Positions 36,826-43,952 of a DNA stretch of 64,000 nucleotides are shown in pieces. The DNA lies in the NCBI RefSeq assembly GCF_003315245.1, contig NZ_QNRT01000008.1, positions 1 through 64,000 of the forward strand, written 5' to 3'. Source of the DNA: Arenicella xantha. GTDB lineage: Bacteria; Pseudomonadota; Gammaproteobacteria; Arenicellales; Arenicellaceae. Under the pieces are notes generated by a model, which ran no database searches, had not been told where the DNA came from, and was given only the letters and a program-made list of their open reading frames with translations. The position numbers were made by a program, and so were the translations under genes. Positions within the stretch are counted from its first letter, which is position 1; each line of letters starts with the position of its first letter.

Positions 36826-37722
36826 ATGAATATCCGGGATTTTGAATACCTAGTTGCGGTGCATGAGTTACTGAACTTTAGTAAGGCCGCAGAGCGCTGT
36901 CATGTTAGCCAGCCAACCCTGAGTGGGCAGTTAAAAAAACTCGAGGAAGAGCTAGGTACGCCTTTAATAGAACGTTCAACACGGCAAGTCATGTTTACTG
37001 CGATTGGCGAGGAAGTGGTGGCTCAAGCTCGCCAGCTATTGCAGATGGTCGAGCAGATCCGTGTCACCGCCAAGCAAGCTGACGATCCCATGCTCGGGGA
37101 GTTTCGCATTGGTTTAATTCCAACTGTTGGTCCGTTCTTATTACCGATTGTCATGCCGCTGCTGAGTAGGGAGTTCCCGCAGGCGACGATTTACTTATAC
37201 GAGCTGACGACTGAGCAGTTGATTGAGAGGTTATTAAGAGGTGAGTTGGATGCTGTGATACTGGCGCGTTTGGAATGGTCGTATCCCGTCACTGAAATAT
37301 TGCTGTATAACGAGACTATGAAGCTCGCAGTATCCGCGCACGATAAATTAGCAGCGAATAGTTCCCCCGTGACTAAATCGGTGCTCGACGGACGTTCGGT
37401 ACTAATGCTGGAAGATGGTCATTGTCTGCGTGATCAAGCTTTAGGTGTCTGTTTTGCTGCCGGAGCGGATGAGGATAAGCGTTTTCAAGCGACAAGTTTG
37501 GATACTTTGTTGCATATGGTCGGGGCTGGTGTGGGCATTACTTTAGTGCCGGATCTGGCAAGCCGAAGCGATCTCGCGAATATTAAAGTACTCGATTTTG
37601 AGGAGCCGCAGCCGACCAGAGATATTGTTATGTTGGTACGCAAGCGGATTACTCGACCTGTTGCGTTACATGCTATCGCCGATGTAATTCGGGCCGGGAT
37701 CAAGCCGTTGCTAACTATTTAG
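36826..37722 (+). CDS. oxyR: Hydrogen-peroxide sensing regulator OxyR
   Basis: This 298-residue LysR-type activator has a winged helix-turn-helix at residues 1 to 60 (FSKAAERCHVSQPTLSGQLKKLE). The sensor domain has both redox cysteines: Cys200 in DGHC and Cys209 in LGVC, matching Cys199 and Cys208 of E. coli. The GHCLRDQALG block and the ATSLDTLLHMV segment are specific for OxyR. Oxidation forms the disulfide and switches on target genes such as peroxidases. The peroxiredoxin-glutaredoxin gene upstream carries a suitable operator. It is convergent with the DCC-family gene, with a 45-base gap. Confidence 0.95.
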   Translation: MNIRDFEYLVAVHELLNFSKAAERCHVSQPTLSGQLKKLEEELGTPLIERSTRQVMFTAIGEEVVAQARQLLQMVEQIRVTAKQADDPMLGEFRIGLIPTVGPFLLPIVMPLLSREFPQATIYLYELTTEQLIERLLRGELDAVILARLEWSYPVTEILLYNETMKLAVSAHDKLAANSSPVTKSVLDGRSVLMLEDGHCLRDQALGVCFAAGADEDKRFQATSLDTLLHMVGAGVGITLVPDLASRSDLANIKVLDFEEPQPTRDIVMLVRKRITRPVALHAIADVIRAGIKPLLTI

Positions 37723-37767
37723 CACGGCTAAATGGCTGGTTCTATTTCTGCCCCCGATGTGATGAAT

Positions 37768-38136
37768 TTACCCGATTTTGCATGCTCGGTTGTTTGCCCA
37801 GCGGTTGTAGCACCAGTCACTAATCTGCTTGAATATTGGCCAACGCAGCGGTAGTAATAGCCAGCCGAACTTAGTGTGTTGCCAAGCTCTCACGGTTGCG
37901 TCTAAGCCGGTAAGCCACAGTCCATCGGCTGAGCGTAAATGCAGGCGAGTCATAAGTTCGAGTTTGTTTACTGATGCTGGGAAATCAGTCGCTGCCATGG
38001 CGTGAATATCAATTAGCTGTAGAGTAGAGTCCTTTAGCCTATTTAGGTGCCTAATTTCCGTACTGCACAGCGCGCAGGCTCCGTCATAAAATAGTGTGTC
38101 GACCGGTGAGGTTTCGGTGCTTCTGCTCATGCTCAA
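37768..38136 (-). CDS. DCC family thiol-disulfide oxidoreductase-like protein (DUF393)
   Basis: This 122-residue DUF393 protein is named after the D-x-x-C-x-x-C motif, here YDGACALC at about residues 17 to 24. A thioredoxin-like CxxC in this position suggests redox activity, although no substrate is known for the family. The rest is helical with a Trp- and aromatic-rich end. Family length is 110 to 140. It reads towards oxyR from the opposite strand, so any link to oxidative stress is by neighbourhood only. Confidence 0.85.
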   Translation of the reverse strand: MSMSRSTETSPVDTLFYDGACALCSTEIRHLNRLKDSTLQLIDIHAMAATDFPASVNKLELMTRLHLRSADGLWLTGLDATVRAWQHTKFGWLLLPLRWPIFKQISDWCYNRWANNRACKIG

Positions 38137-38266
38137 AGGAATGATTGCTAATGAAATTCTGCATTGATAATAGTCGATTAATCAGAAATCCTTGTGATCA
38201 TTCATGCGTAAAGTTAGACTCGCTGGCAGTTAAAACAATAAATAAAATTTCCAAAGGACAACGTTT

Positions 38267-39685
38267 ATGAGTAATCAGCGCGAACAATTTCGCTCCCGTC
38301 TGGGATTTATTCTAGCGGCGGCAGGGTCAGCCGTTGGTATCGGTAATTTGGTTGGCTTTCCGGTGAATGCGGCAAAGAGTGGAGGCGCTGCTTTTTTGCT
38401 CATTTATGCTGCATTTGTGGTAGTGATTTGTCTGCCAGTGATGATGGCGGAAATGGCGCTCGGTCGAAAAACTCAACGCAATCCCTTAGGTGCTTACCAA
38501 GCGGTGGCTGGCAAAGGTTCTTTGTGGCGATTTGGTGGTTGGTTGGCGCTTATTACACCGTTCATGATCGCGGTGTTTTACCAAGTGCTGACCGTGTGGT
38601 TGCTCGGGTACTTTATTGGCGCGGTATCGGGTAATCTCGAAGCCATGGCGGCACCGGGGTATTTTGGTGAGTTTATTAATGCTAATGGTGTCTTCATCTA
38701 CTTAGTAATACTGACTATGGTGGTGGGTATTATTTTGAATTCGGGTGTGCAAAATGGCATTGAGCGATTAGCTAAAATTTTGATGCCGTCGTTGTTTGTT
38801 ATGCTGATTGTTCTGACTATCTTTGTGCTAACCCTGCCGAACGCGCTGGTTGGCGTGAAATATTATCTGGTGCCTGATTTCAGTAAGATAAATTTAGAGG
38901 TCGTTAACTTGGCACTTAGCCAAGCGTTTTTCTCGCTGTCGTTGGGTATGGGTATTTTGATTACCTATGGTTCCTATGTCAGTAGCAAAGAGAGTGTTGC
39001 CGGCGGTGCTAAAATGGTAGCGGCGGTCGACACGTCGGTGGCATTCTTCGCCGGATTATTAATATTGCCAGCGATTTTTGTATTCAACCCCGATACCGAT
39101 ACAGCGGAGCTTTCATCGTCGTCGGTTTCTTTAGTTTTTTCTTTTTTGCCTAAGATATTCTTATCATTGCAAGCATTGGTCGGCTACGTTGGTGCGTCGC
39201 TGTTTGCCAGCGCATTCTTTTTGCTGGTGTTTTTTGCGGCATTAACGTCGCAGGTATCGATTTTGCAAGTGCCTATTTCAGCGTTTCAGGATGAACTAAA
39301 ATTCAGTCGCTTTAAAAGTGTGTTAGCGCTCGGGCTATGTGCTGGGCTGTTAGTGATCGCGTCTACCGTTTCATTTGGCATGAGTTCATTCTTTACAGAA
39401 TTTGTTAGTTACGCAGGGCAAACAAAATCGTTTTTCGATGTGATTATCGACATCTTTTACGAGACTATCTTGCCATTGAACGGGTTTATAATTTGCCTGT
39501 TTGTGGTCTACAAGTGGCGACGTAGTGATTTCAATGATGAGATGTCAATTGGCGATGAAGCGTTTGATAAGTCACTTACTAAAAAATACGTGAATCTGGC
39601 ACTGGGTACATTTGTGCCAGCCATACTGCTGTTTGTGTTTGTGAGTACGGTGCTGCTTAAGTTTTTTGGTGTTAGTGTTATCTAA
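38267..39685 (+). CDS. NSS family sodium-dependent transporter (first copy)
   Basis: This 472-residue neurotransmitter:sodium symporter-type carrier has about 11 membrane helices. Helix 1 contains the unwound sodium/substrate site (GSAVGIGNLVGFP, about residues 20 to 32), and helix 6 has LSQAFFSLSLGMGILITYGSY. Bacterial relatives (MhsT, LeuT, TnaT) import amino acids with Na+. The substrate cannot be read. A second, different NSS gene lies on the other side of smpB. The start ATG follows an AAAGGA site. A perfect inverted repeat lies past its 3' end. Confidence 0.93.
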   Translation: MSNQREQFRSRLGFILAAAGSAVGIGNLVGFPVNAAKSGGAAFLLIYAAFVVVICLPVMMAEMALGRKTQRNPLGAYQAVAGKGSLWRFGGWLALITPFMIAVFYQVLTVWLLGYFIGAVSGNLEAMAAPGYFGEFINANGVFIYLVILTMVVGIILNSGVQNGIERLAKILMPSLFVMLIVLTIFVLTLPNALVGVKYYLVPDFSKINLEVVNLALSQAFFSLSLGMGILITYGSYVSSKESVAGGAKMVAAVDTSVAFFAGLLILPAIFVFNPDTDTAELSSSSVSLVFSFLPKIFLSLQALVGYVGASLFASAFFLLVFFAALTSQVSILQVPISAFQDELKFSRFKSVLALGLCAGLLVIASTVSFGMSSFFTEFVSYAGQTKSFFDVIIDIFYETILPLNGFIICLFVVYKWRRSDFNDEMSIGDEAFDKSLTKKYVNLALGTFVPAILLFVFVSTVLLKFFGVSVI

Positions 39686-39729
39686 TACTTTTGCTCTGGG
39701 TCGCTAAGATTTGCGCGTGAGCAAAGAAT

Positions 39730-39754
39730 GGCATTACCGCGTTGCGGTAATGCC
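39730..39754. terminator. Perfect hairpin between convergent genes, likely bidirectional terminator
   Basis: GGCATTACCGC and GCGGTAATGCC pair over 11 bases with a GTT loop. The flanks are only mildly T-rich (TGTTCT one way, ATTCTTT the other), so termination is likely but not certain. It separates the first NSS gene from the convergent smpB. Confidence 0.55.
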
Positions 39755-39852
39755 TGTTCTCGAGGAATTTGGCCTGAGTTGTGCTTATTTAGAGGGGGTT
39801 GTTATTGGTGCTTAACGTAGCGCTAGAGCAGCACTAAATGCACCAACTTTGC

Positions 39853-40326
39853 TTAGCTGCCGCCTTTCAATACTCGGTGTTGTTCACGCTTCCAATCACG
39901 TTCTTTGATCGTGGCGCGTTTATCGTGTTGCTTCTTGCCCTTTGCGAGTCCAATTTTTAGCTTGGCGCGACCGCGCGACCAATATAAATCTAGTGGTGCA
40001 ATGGTATAGCCGGCACGTTCTACTTGGCCGATTAAGCGGCTGATTTCAAAGCCTTTCATCAGCAACTTACGTTTGCGAACGGGGTCGGCGATAATGTGCG
40101 TAGACGCCGAGTTTAGTGGAGAAATATGTGCCCCATGTAAGAACAGCTCGCCTTTATGAATGGTGACGTAGCTCTCTTTGAGTTGCACTCGACCAGCACG
40201 CATACTTTTGACTTCCCAACCTTCCAGCACGAGGCCCGCCTCAAAATCCTCTTCTATGAAGAAATCAAAACGTGCCTTCTTATTGGTCGCGATTGTATTA
40301 GACTGGGCTTTCTTTGGCTTTGCCAT
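39853..40326 (-). CDS. smpB: SsrA-binding protein SmpB
   Basis: This 157-residue protein binds tmRNA and delivers it to stalled ribosomes for trans-translation. It has the family's beta-barrel core: [12 protein letters not shown] (residues 14 to 25), [39 protein letters not shown], the [10 protein letters not shown] segment, and the basic C-terminal tail ([19 protein letters not shown]) that acts in the decoding centre. Length is normal. It is divergent from the second NSS gene with a 75-base spacer. tmRNA itself is not in the window. Confidence 0.97.
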   Translation of the reverse strand: MAKPKKAQSNTIATNKKARFDFFIEEDFEAGLVLEGWEVKSMRAGRVQLKESYVTIHKGELFLHGAHISPLNSASTHIIADPVRKRKLLMKGFEISRLIGQVERAGYTIAPLDLYWSRGRAKLKIGLAKGKKQHDKRATIKERDWKREQHRVLKGGS

Positions 40327-40401
40327 GGCTCGGGCTTAGGTATACTAAATAACAGATTGGCATGATAACGCCGTTGGCATTAAAACGACATAAAAAAACA
40401 C

Positions 40402-41802
40402 GTGACAGTAGAAAATCAAAGCAATCAGGGCGACTTGCCCCGATCTCGACCTAAATGGGGGTCGTACCCAGCATTTTTGTTGGCTACGATTGGCTCATCC
40501 ATCGGTTTGGGGAATGTGTGGCGATTTCCGTCAGAATTAGGTGTGCATGGTGGCACCTTTTTGTATCTGTACTTAATCAGTGTTGCGCTGGTGGCGTTTC
40601 CTCTAATTCTCGCTGAGCTTTGGATTGGTCGGGTTGGACAAGGGAATCCCGTAGCCAGTGTTCGTTCAATTGCCGAAACCGAGCATCGCTCAGGACTCTG
40701 GCAAGTTATTGGTTGGTTGGGGATACTTACTAGTTTCCTGATTTTTTCATTTTACAGCGTGGTGGCAAGCTGGATTCTGTTTTACCTAATGAGCTCTATT
40801 TCTGGGGCTTTTGTCGATATGCCGGCTGAAATAGTACAGAACTCGTTTGGCGCTTTGTTGCGCAACACCGACCAAATGCTTATCTGGCATAGCGTCTTTG
40901 TGTTGCTGGTTGTGTTGGTATTATCGCGCGACGTGCGGCATGGTTTAGAGCGATCAGTGCGGTTTTTGATGCCGGTGTTTATTGGGATACTTGTATGGTT
41001 GGCGCTGTACGCAACCGAAGTTGGTGATTATCAAACAGCCTATGACTTTATGTTTGGCTTTGATGCTAGTCGTATTAATGCCGAGATGATCGTGAGTGCT
41101 CTGACTCAAGCGTTGTTTTCTCTAAGTATTGGAATTGGCATATTAATTATGTACGGGTCTTATTTGAGCCAAGATAAGCCTTTGTTTCTAGGCGCAGGTT
41201 CAATTATGTTGTTCGATACCGGTATCGCATTGCTAATGAGCGTCACTATATTTTCGATTGTGTTTGCTTTCGGAATGCAACCCGATTCAGGGTTTGGTCT
41301 GATTTTTGAGACTTTGCCGGTCGCTTTTGCGCAGATGACAGAGAATGGTGTTTGGTGGAGTAGTGCGTTTTTCTGTTTGTTGTTGGTGGCTGCATTAACG
41401 TCGGGGTTTGCTTTGCTGGAGCCGACGATTGCATTTTTGGTCGATCGTTTATCAATGACGCGACGAATTGCCGCTTGGCTGGTGGGGGCAGGTGCTTGGT
41501 TGTTGGGCTTGTTGTCGGTTTACTCATTTAGCGAATTGCGTTTCAGTTTCTATTACTTTGGGACCGAGCGGCAAGATGGTTTTTTTGATTTGCTGAGCTT
41601 GTTGTCAATTCATATTCTATTGCCCTTAACAGCGTTGTTGATCGCGCTGTTTGCTGGTTGGCGAATGCCAACAATTAGCGATCGCGATGGACTCAAACAA
41701 AAGCCGTTTATGAGTTATCGTGTGTGGCGCTTGTGTATTTGTTATCTTGCTCCGACTATAATTGCCGTTGTGCTATTACTCGTGCTGTTTTTTCCTGGTT
41801 AG
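40402..41802 (+). CDS. NSS family sodium-dependent transporter (second copy)
   Basis: This 466-residue NSS carrier has the helix 1 site GSSIGLGNVWRFP (about residues 32 to 44), closer to the classical NSS sequence (GNVWRFP) than the first copy's GNLVGFP. Helix 6 reads LTQALFSLSIGIGILIMYGSY. It has about 11 membrane helices and a cytoplasmic N-terminal tail. It would import an amino acid or similar solute with Na+. It starts at GTG with no good ribosome site. It sits between smpB and ratA, which are normally direct divergent neighbours, so it looks like an insertion into that pair. Confidence 0.92.
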   Translation: MTVENQSNQGDLPRSRPKWGSYPAFLLATIGSSIGLGNVWRFPSELGVHGGTFLYLYLISVALVAFPLILAELWIGRVGQGNPVASVRSIAETEHRSGLWQVIGWLGILTSFLIFSFYSVVASWILFYLMSSISGAFVDMPAEIVQNSFGALLRNTDQMLIWHSVFVLLVVLVLSRDVRHGLERSVRFLMPVFIGILVWLALYATEVGDYQTAYDFMFGFDASRINAEMIVSALTQALFSLSIGIGILIMYGSYLSQDKPLFLGAGSIMLFDTGIALLMSVTIFSIVFAFGMQPDSGFGLIFETLPVAFAQMTENGVWWSSAFFCLLLVAALTSGFALLEPTIAFLVDRLSMTRRIAAWLVGAGAWLLGLLSVYSFSELRFSFYYFGTERQDGFFDLLSLLSIHILLPLTALLIALFAGWRMPTISDRDGLKQKPFMSYRVWRLCICYLAPTIIAVVLLLVLFFPG

Positions 41803-41860
41803 TGAAGACGCAGCCTTAATCTTGTTTATAAAAGGCTCCGGCCACGATCAGTTGTTACCA

Positions 41861-42292
41861 ATGAAGGTTTCTCGTTCCGCATTATTGCCCTATAGCGCCG
41901 CTCAGATGTTCGATGTCATCGCTGATGTTCGGTCGTATCCTGCGTTCCTAAACTGGTGCGATGGCATGGAAATTCTTGATGAGTCGCATGAAGAGGTGGT
42001 TGCCAAATTAGTCATTGCTTATAGTAAGCTAAAGTTTTCTTTCACCACTCGTAACTTGATGCAGCGTCATGAGTCGGTTGCTATGACCTTAGTAAAAGGA
42101 CCATTTTCGAACTTGCAGGGCGAATGGCTAATCACCACATTGAATGACACCGCATGCAAAGTGTCGCTAGATATGGAATTTGAATTTGAGAGCACTCTAA
42201 CTCAAAAGGTCTTCGGCGGTGTTTTTCAAAGCGTCATCGCTGCGCAACTTGATGCGTTTCATAATCGCGCTAAACAACTGTATGGAGTTTAA
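41861..42292 (+). CDS. ratA: RatA family START-domain protein
   Basis: This 143-residue protein of the SRPBCC/START fold is the family of E. coli RatA (YfjG), described as blocking 50S-30S joining, and of yeast Coq10, which binds ubiquinone. Visible are the family start (MKVSRSALLPYSAAQMFD), DVRSYPAFLNWC, the FTTRNLM strand and FGGVFQSVIAAQLDAFHNRA, the C-terminal helix. I chose the ATG at 41861; a longer frame starting inside the transporter gene adds unrelated residues. rnfH follows after 1 base. Given the Nqr operon and ubiquinone need, a Coq10-like role is as likely as the toxin role. Confidence 0.9.
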   Translation: MKVSRSALLPYSAAQMFDVIADVRSYPAFLNWCDGMEILDESHEEVVAKLVIAYSKLKFSFTTRNLMQRHESVAMTLVKGPFSNLQGEWLITTLNDTACKVSLDMEFEFESTLTQKVFGGVFQSVIAAQLDAFHNRAKQLYGV

Positions 42293-42293
42293 A

Positions 42294-42599
42294 ATGCATA
42301 ATATTGACGTCGCTATTGTCTACGCAACGGCTGAGCAGCAGTGGATATTTGAGACTCAAGTTGCACGCGGCACCAGTGCCGGTGACTTGCTTATGATGTC
42401 CGGATTCTTGCAAAAGGTACCAGACTTAGATGGTCGCGCGGTTAGTGATTTATCGCTTGGTGTGTATGCGCAAAAAGTGACCGACGATCACTTGCTGCAA
42501 CCTAATGATCGAGTTGAAATTTATCGGCCCTTACTGGCTGACCCAAAGGAAGTGAGGCGCCAACTGGCATTGGTCGGTAAAACTATGGGGAAAAATTAG
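42294..42599 (+). CDS. rnfH: RnfH family ubiquitin-like protein
   Basis: This 101-residue protein (UPF0125; RatB in E. coli) has a beta-grasp fold like ThiS and MoaD but lacks their C-terminal Gly-Gly. Signatures are VAIVYATAEQQ at the start and LQPNDRVEIYRPLLADPKEVRRQ near the end. The ATG at 42294 lies 1 base after the ratA stop. Together with ratA and smpB this is a conserved gammaproteobacterial neighbourhood. The role is unknown. Confidence 0.9.
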   Translation: MHNIDVAIVYATAEQQWIFETQVARGTSAGDLLMMSGFLQKVPDLDGRAVSDLSLGVYAQKVTDDHLLQPNDRVEIYRPLLADPKEVRRQLALVGKTMGKN

Positions 42600-42751
42600 T
42601 TTAGGGGCGTGCTTGCTTTAGTAATTTTATTTGCTTTTTTACTTCAGTGAATTGATAGAAGCTGAGTTCTTAATTTCATTATATTGCATTGGATGCGGCA
42701 TATGGCTATGGTCTAGGTGGGATGAGTAACATTTAGTGTGTGGTTGTATTA

Positions 42752-43468
42752 ATGGAGATGATAGAAGAAAGGCGGCAGAAATTTGACGCCATTCGTAGTT
42801 GCCCTTGGTTTGCCGTGTTGCCCGATACCGCTATTCATACGCTGGTTGATCGCTCGCAGATCAGGCCATATCGAAGCGGTCAATATTTATATATGGTCGG
42901 CGAAGTTCAACGACACTTATATTGTGTAATGAACGGTCGAATACGAATCAACGTGGTGAGTAGTCGCGGTCAGGAATTTGTTATGGCTAACTTGCGGCGA
43001 GGCTCATGGGTAGGCGAGGCGTCTATTGTAGAGAGCTGTTCTCGCACGCTTGAAGCCAAAGTTGATGAACCCGGCGAGATGCTGTTACTGCCGGCCGCTG
43101 CGGTTACTGCGCTTACCAAACAATATCCGTTGATCTATCGGTGCCTATTTCACGAAACCATATCGCGCTCTAAGTTAATTTCCGAATTAATGGCAGACAT
43201 GCTGTTCCTGCCGTTAAAGTCGCGTTTAGCCGGCCGCTTACTTTGGCTGGCGGAAAATCATGGGGATGTTACTTCACGAGGTATCGTACTGAAAATGAAA
43301 TTGAGCCAAGGTGACTTTGCCAATATGGTTATGGGGTCGCGTCAGCGCGTCAACAAAGCGATTCGCGAATGGGTTGCTGATGGCGTGGTTGCGCGCCAAG
43401 GTGATTATTATTTAATCCATGACATTGACCCGCTGCTTGAGTGTTATAGAGCTAGGGATGTTGACTAA
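42752..43468 (+). CDS. Crp/Fnr family transcription regulator
   Basis: This protein of about 238 residues has an N-terminal cyclic-nucleotide-binding-type beta barrel (YRSGQYLYMVGE, LRRGSWVGEASIV). A dimer helix follows, then a C-terminal winged helix (LSQGDFANMVMGSRQRVNKAIREW, recognition helix about residues 193 to 210). It lacks the Fnr four-Cys cluster pattern, and the cAMP-contact Arg-Ser pair of Crp is replaced by Cys-Ser-Arg-Thr, so the ligand is unknown. The start is uncertain: ATG at 42752, with a GTG 12 bases upstream as alternative. It precedes the TonB-receptor cassette on the same strand and may control it. Confidence 0.85.
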   Translation: MEMIEERRQKFDAIRSCPWFAVLPDTAIHTLVDRSQIRPYRSGQYLYMVGEVQRHLYCVMNGRIRINVVSSRGQEFVMANLRRGSWVGEASIVESCSRTLEAKVDEPGEMLLLPAAAVTALTKQYPLIYRCLFHETISRSKLISELMADMLFLPLKSRLAGRLLWLAENHGDVTSRGIVLKMKLSQGDFANMVMGSRQRVNKAIREWVADGVVARQGDYYLIHDIDPLLECYRARDVD

Positions 43469-43748
43469 TTCGTCTGAGCTTGGCACGTTTTCTAGTTAGG
43501 TGGCTGGCATTCGGTCCGAGTAATATTGCTGTGAAAATATAGTGTGAAGGCGTTTTGCTATTTAGGGTATACAGTATTATTGATAATCAACTGGAAGCTA
43601 AAGAGCATGTGAGTCAAGCCATGCTGTGTGTCAGTCAATATTGATGGACAAAGCTAATTATATTACGTAGGCTCAATGGGGAAGCCTTAAGGTTTTAGGA
43701 ATGGTTGGGTCGACATCACTATTCACGTTGGAAATAGACATTATGTCT

Positions 43749-43776
43749 TTGAAGATTCGACGATTAATGGTAAAAA
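43749..43776 (+). promoter_or_regulatory. Candidate promoter of the TonB-receptor cassette
   Basis: TTGAAG (43749-43754) and TAAAAA (43771-43776) are 16 bases apart. The start of transcription would fall just upstream of the Fur-box-like site, which would then block the polymerase when occupied. Both boxes are imperfect. Confidence 0.3.
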
Positions 43777-43789
43777 TACATATGTACGT

Positions 43790-43804
43790 CCATAATCATT
43801 ATCA
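43790..43804 (-). promoter_or_regulatory. Candidate Fur box
   Basis: On the minus strand the sequence reads TGATAATGATTATGG, matching the 7-1-7 Fur consensus TGATAAT-N-ATTATCA at 12 of 14 defined bases. The left arm is perfect. It lies 149 bases before the TonB-dependent receptor start, beside a possible promoter. Iron repression of a TonB receptor is common. Confidence 0.5.
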
Positions 43805-43952
43805 TTGAAAGAATCGCCCGTCGCTGATGGATTAAGAATCGCAGTGGTTAAAGCGGGTAGGGTAAATAAGAAGGGTGGTAGTTCAAACTGCGTTAAGCAG
43901 GGTAAACCCGAAATAATAACTTGAAAACAAATCCGTCGAGGAGGAGTAGTAA

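Larger units (their letters stand above)
43469..43952. other. Upstream region of the TonB-receptor cassette
   Basis: This 484-base stretch has no gene that I can support. Its right half holds a candidate promoter (43749-43776), a Fur-box-like sequence (43790-43804) and, directly before the receptor gene, a strong GAGGAGGAG ribosome site. The leader from the promoter to the start codon would be about 170 bases long, room for further control. The left half shows no repeat or hairpin of note. Confidence 0.5.

Noticed and set aside
39686-39852. tmRNA (ssrA) next to smpB
   Set aside because: The gap is only 167 bases and contains just an 11-bp hairpin; no tRNA-Ala-like ends or tag frame are present.
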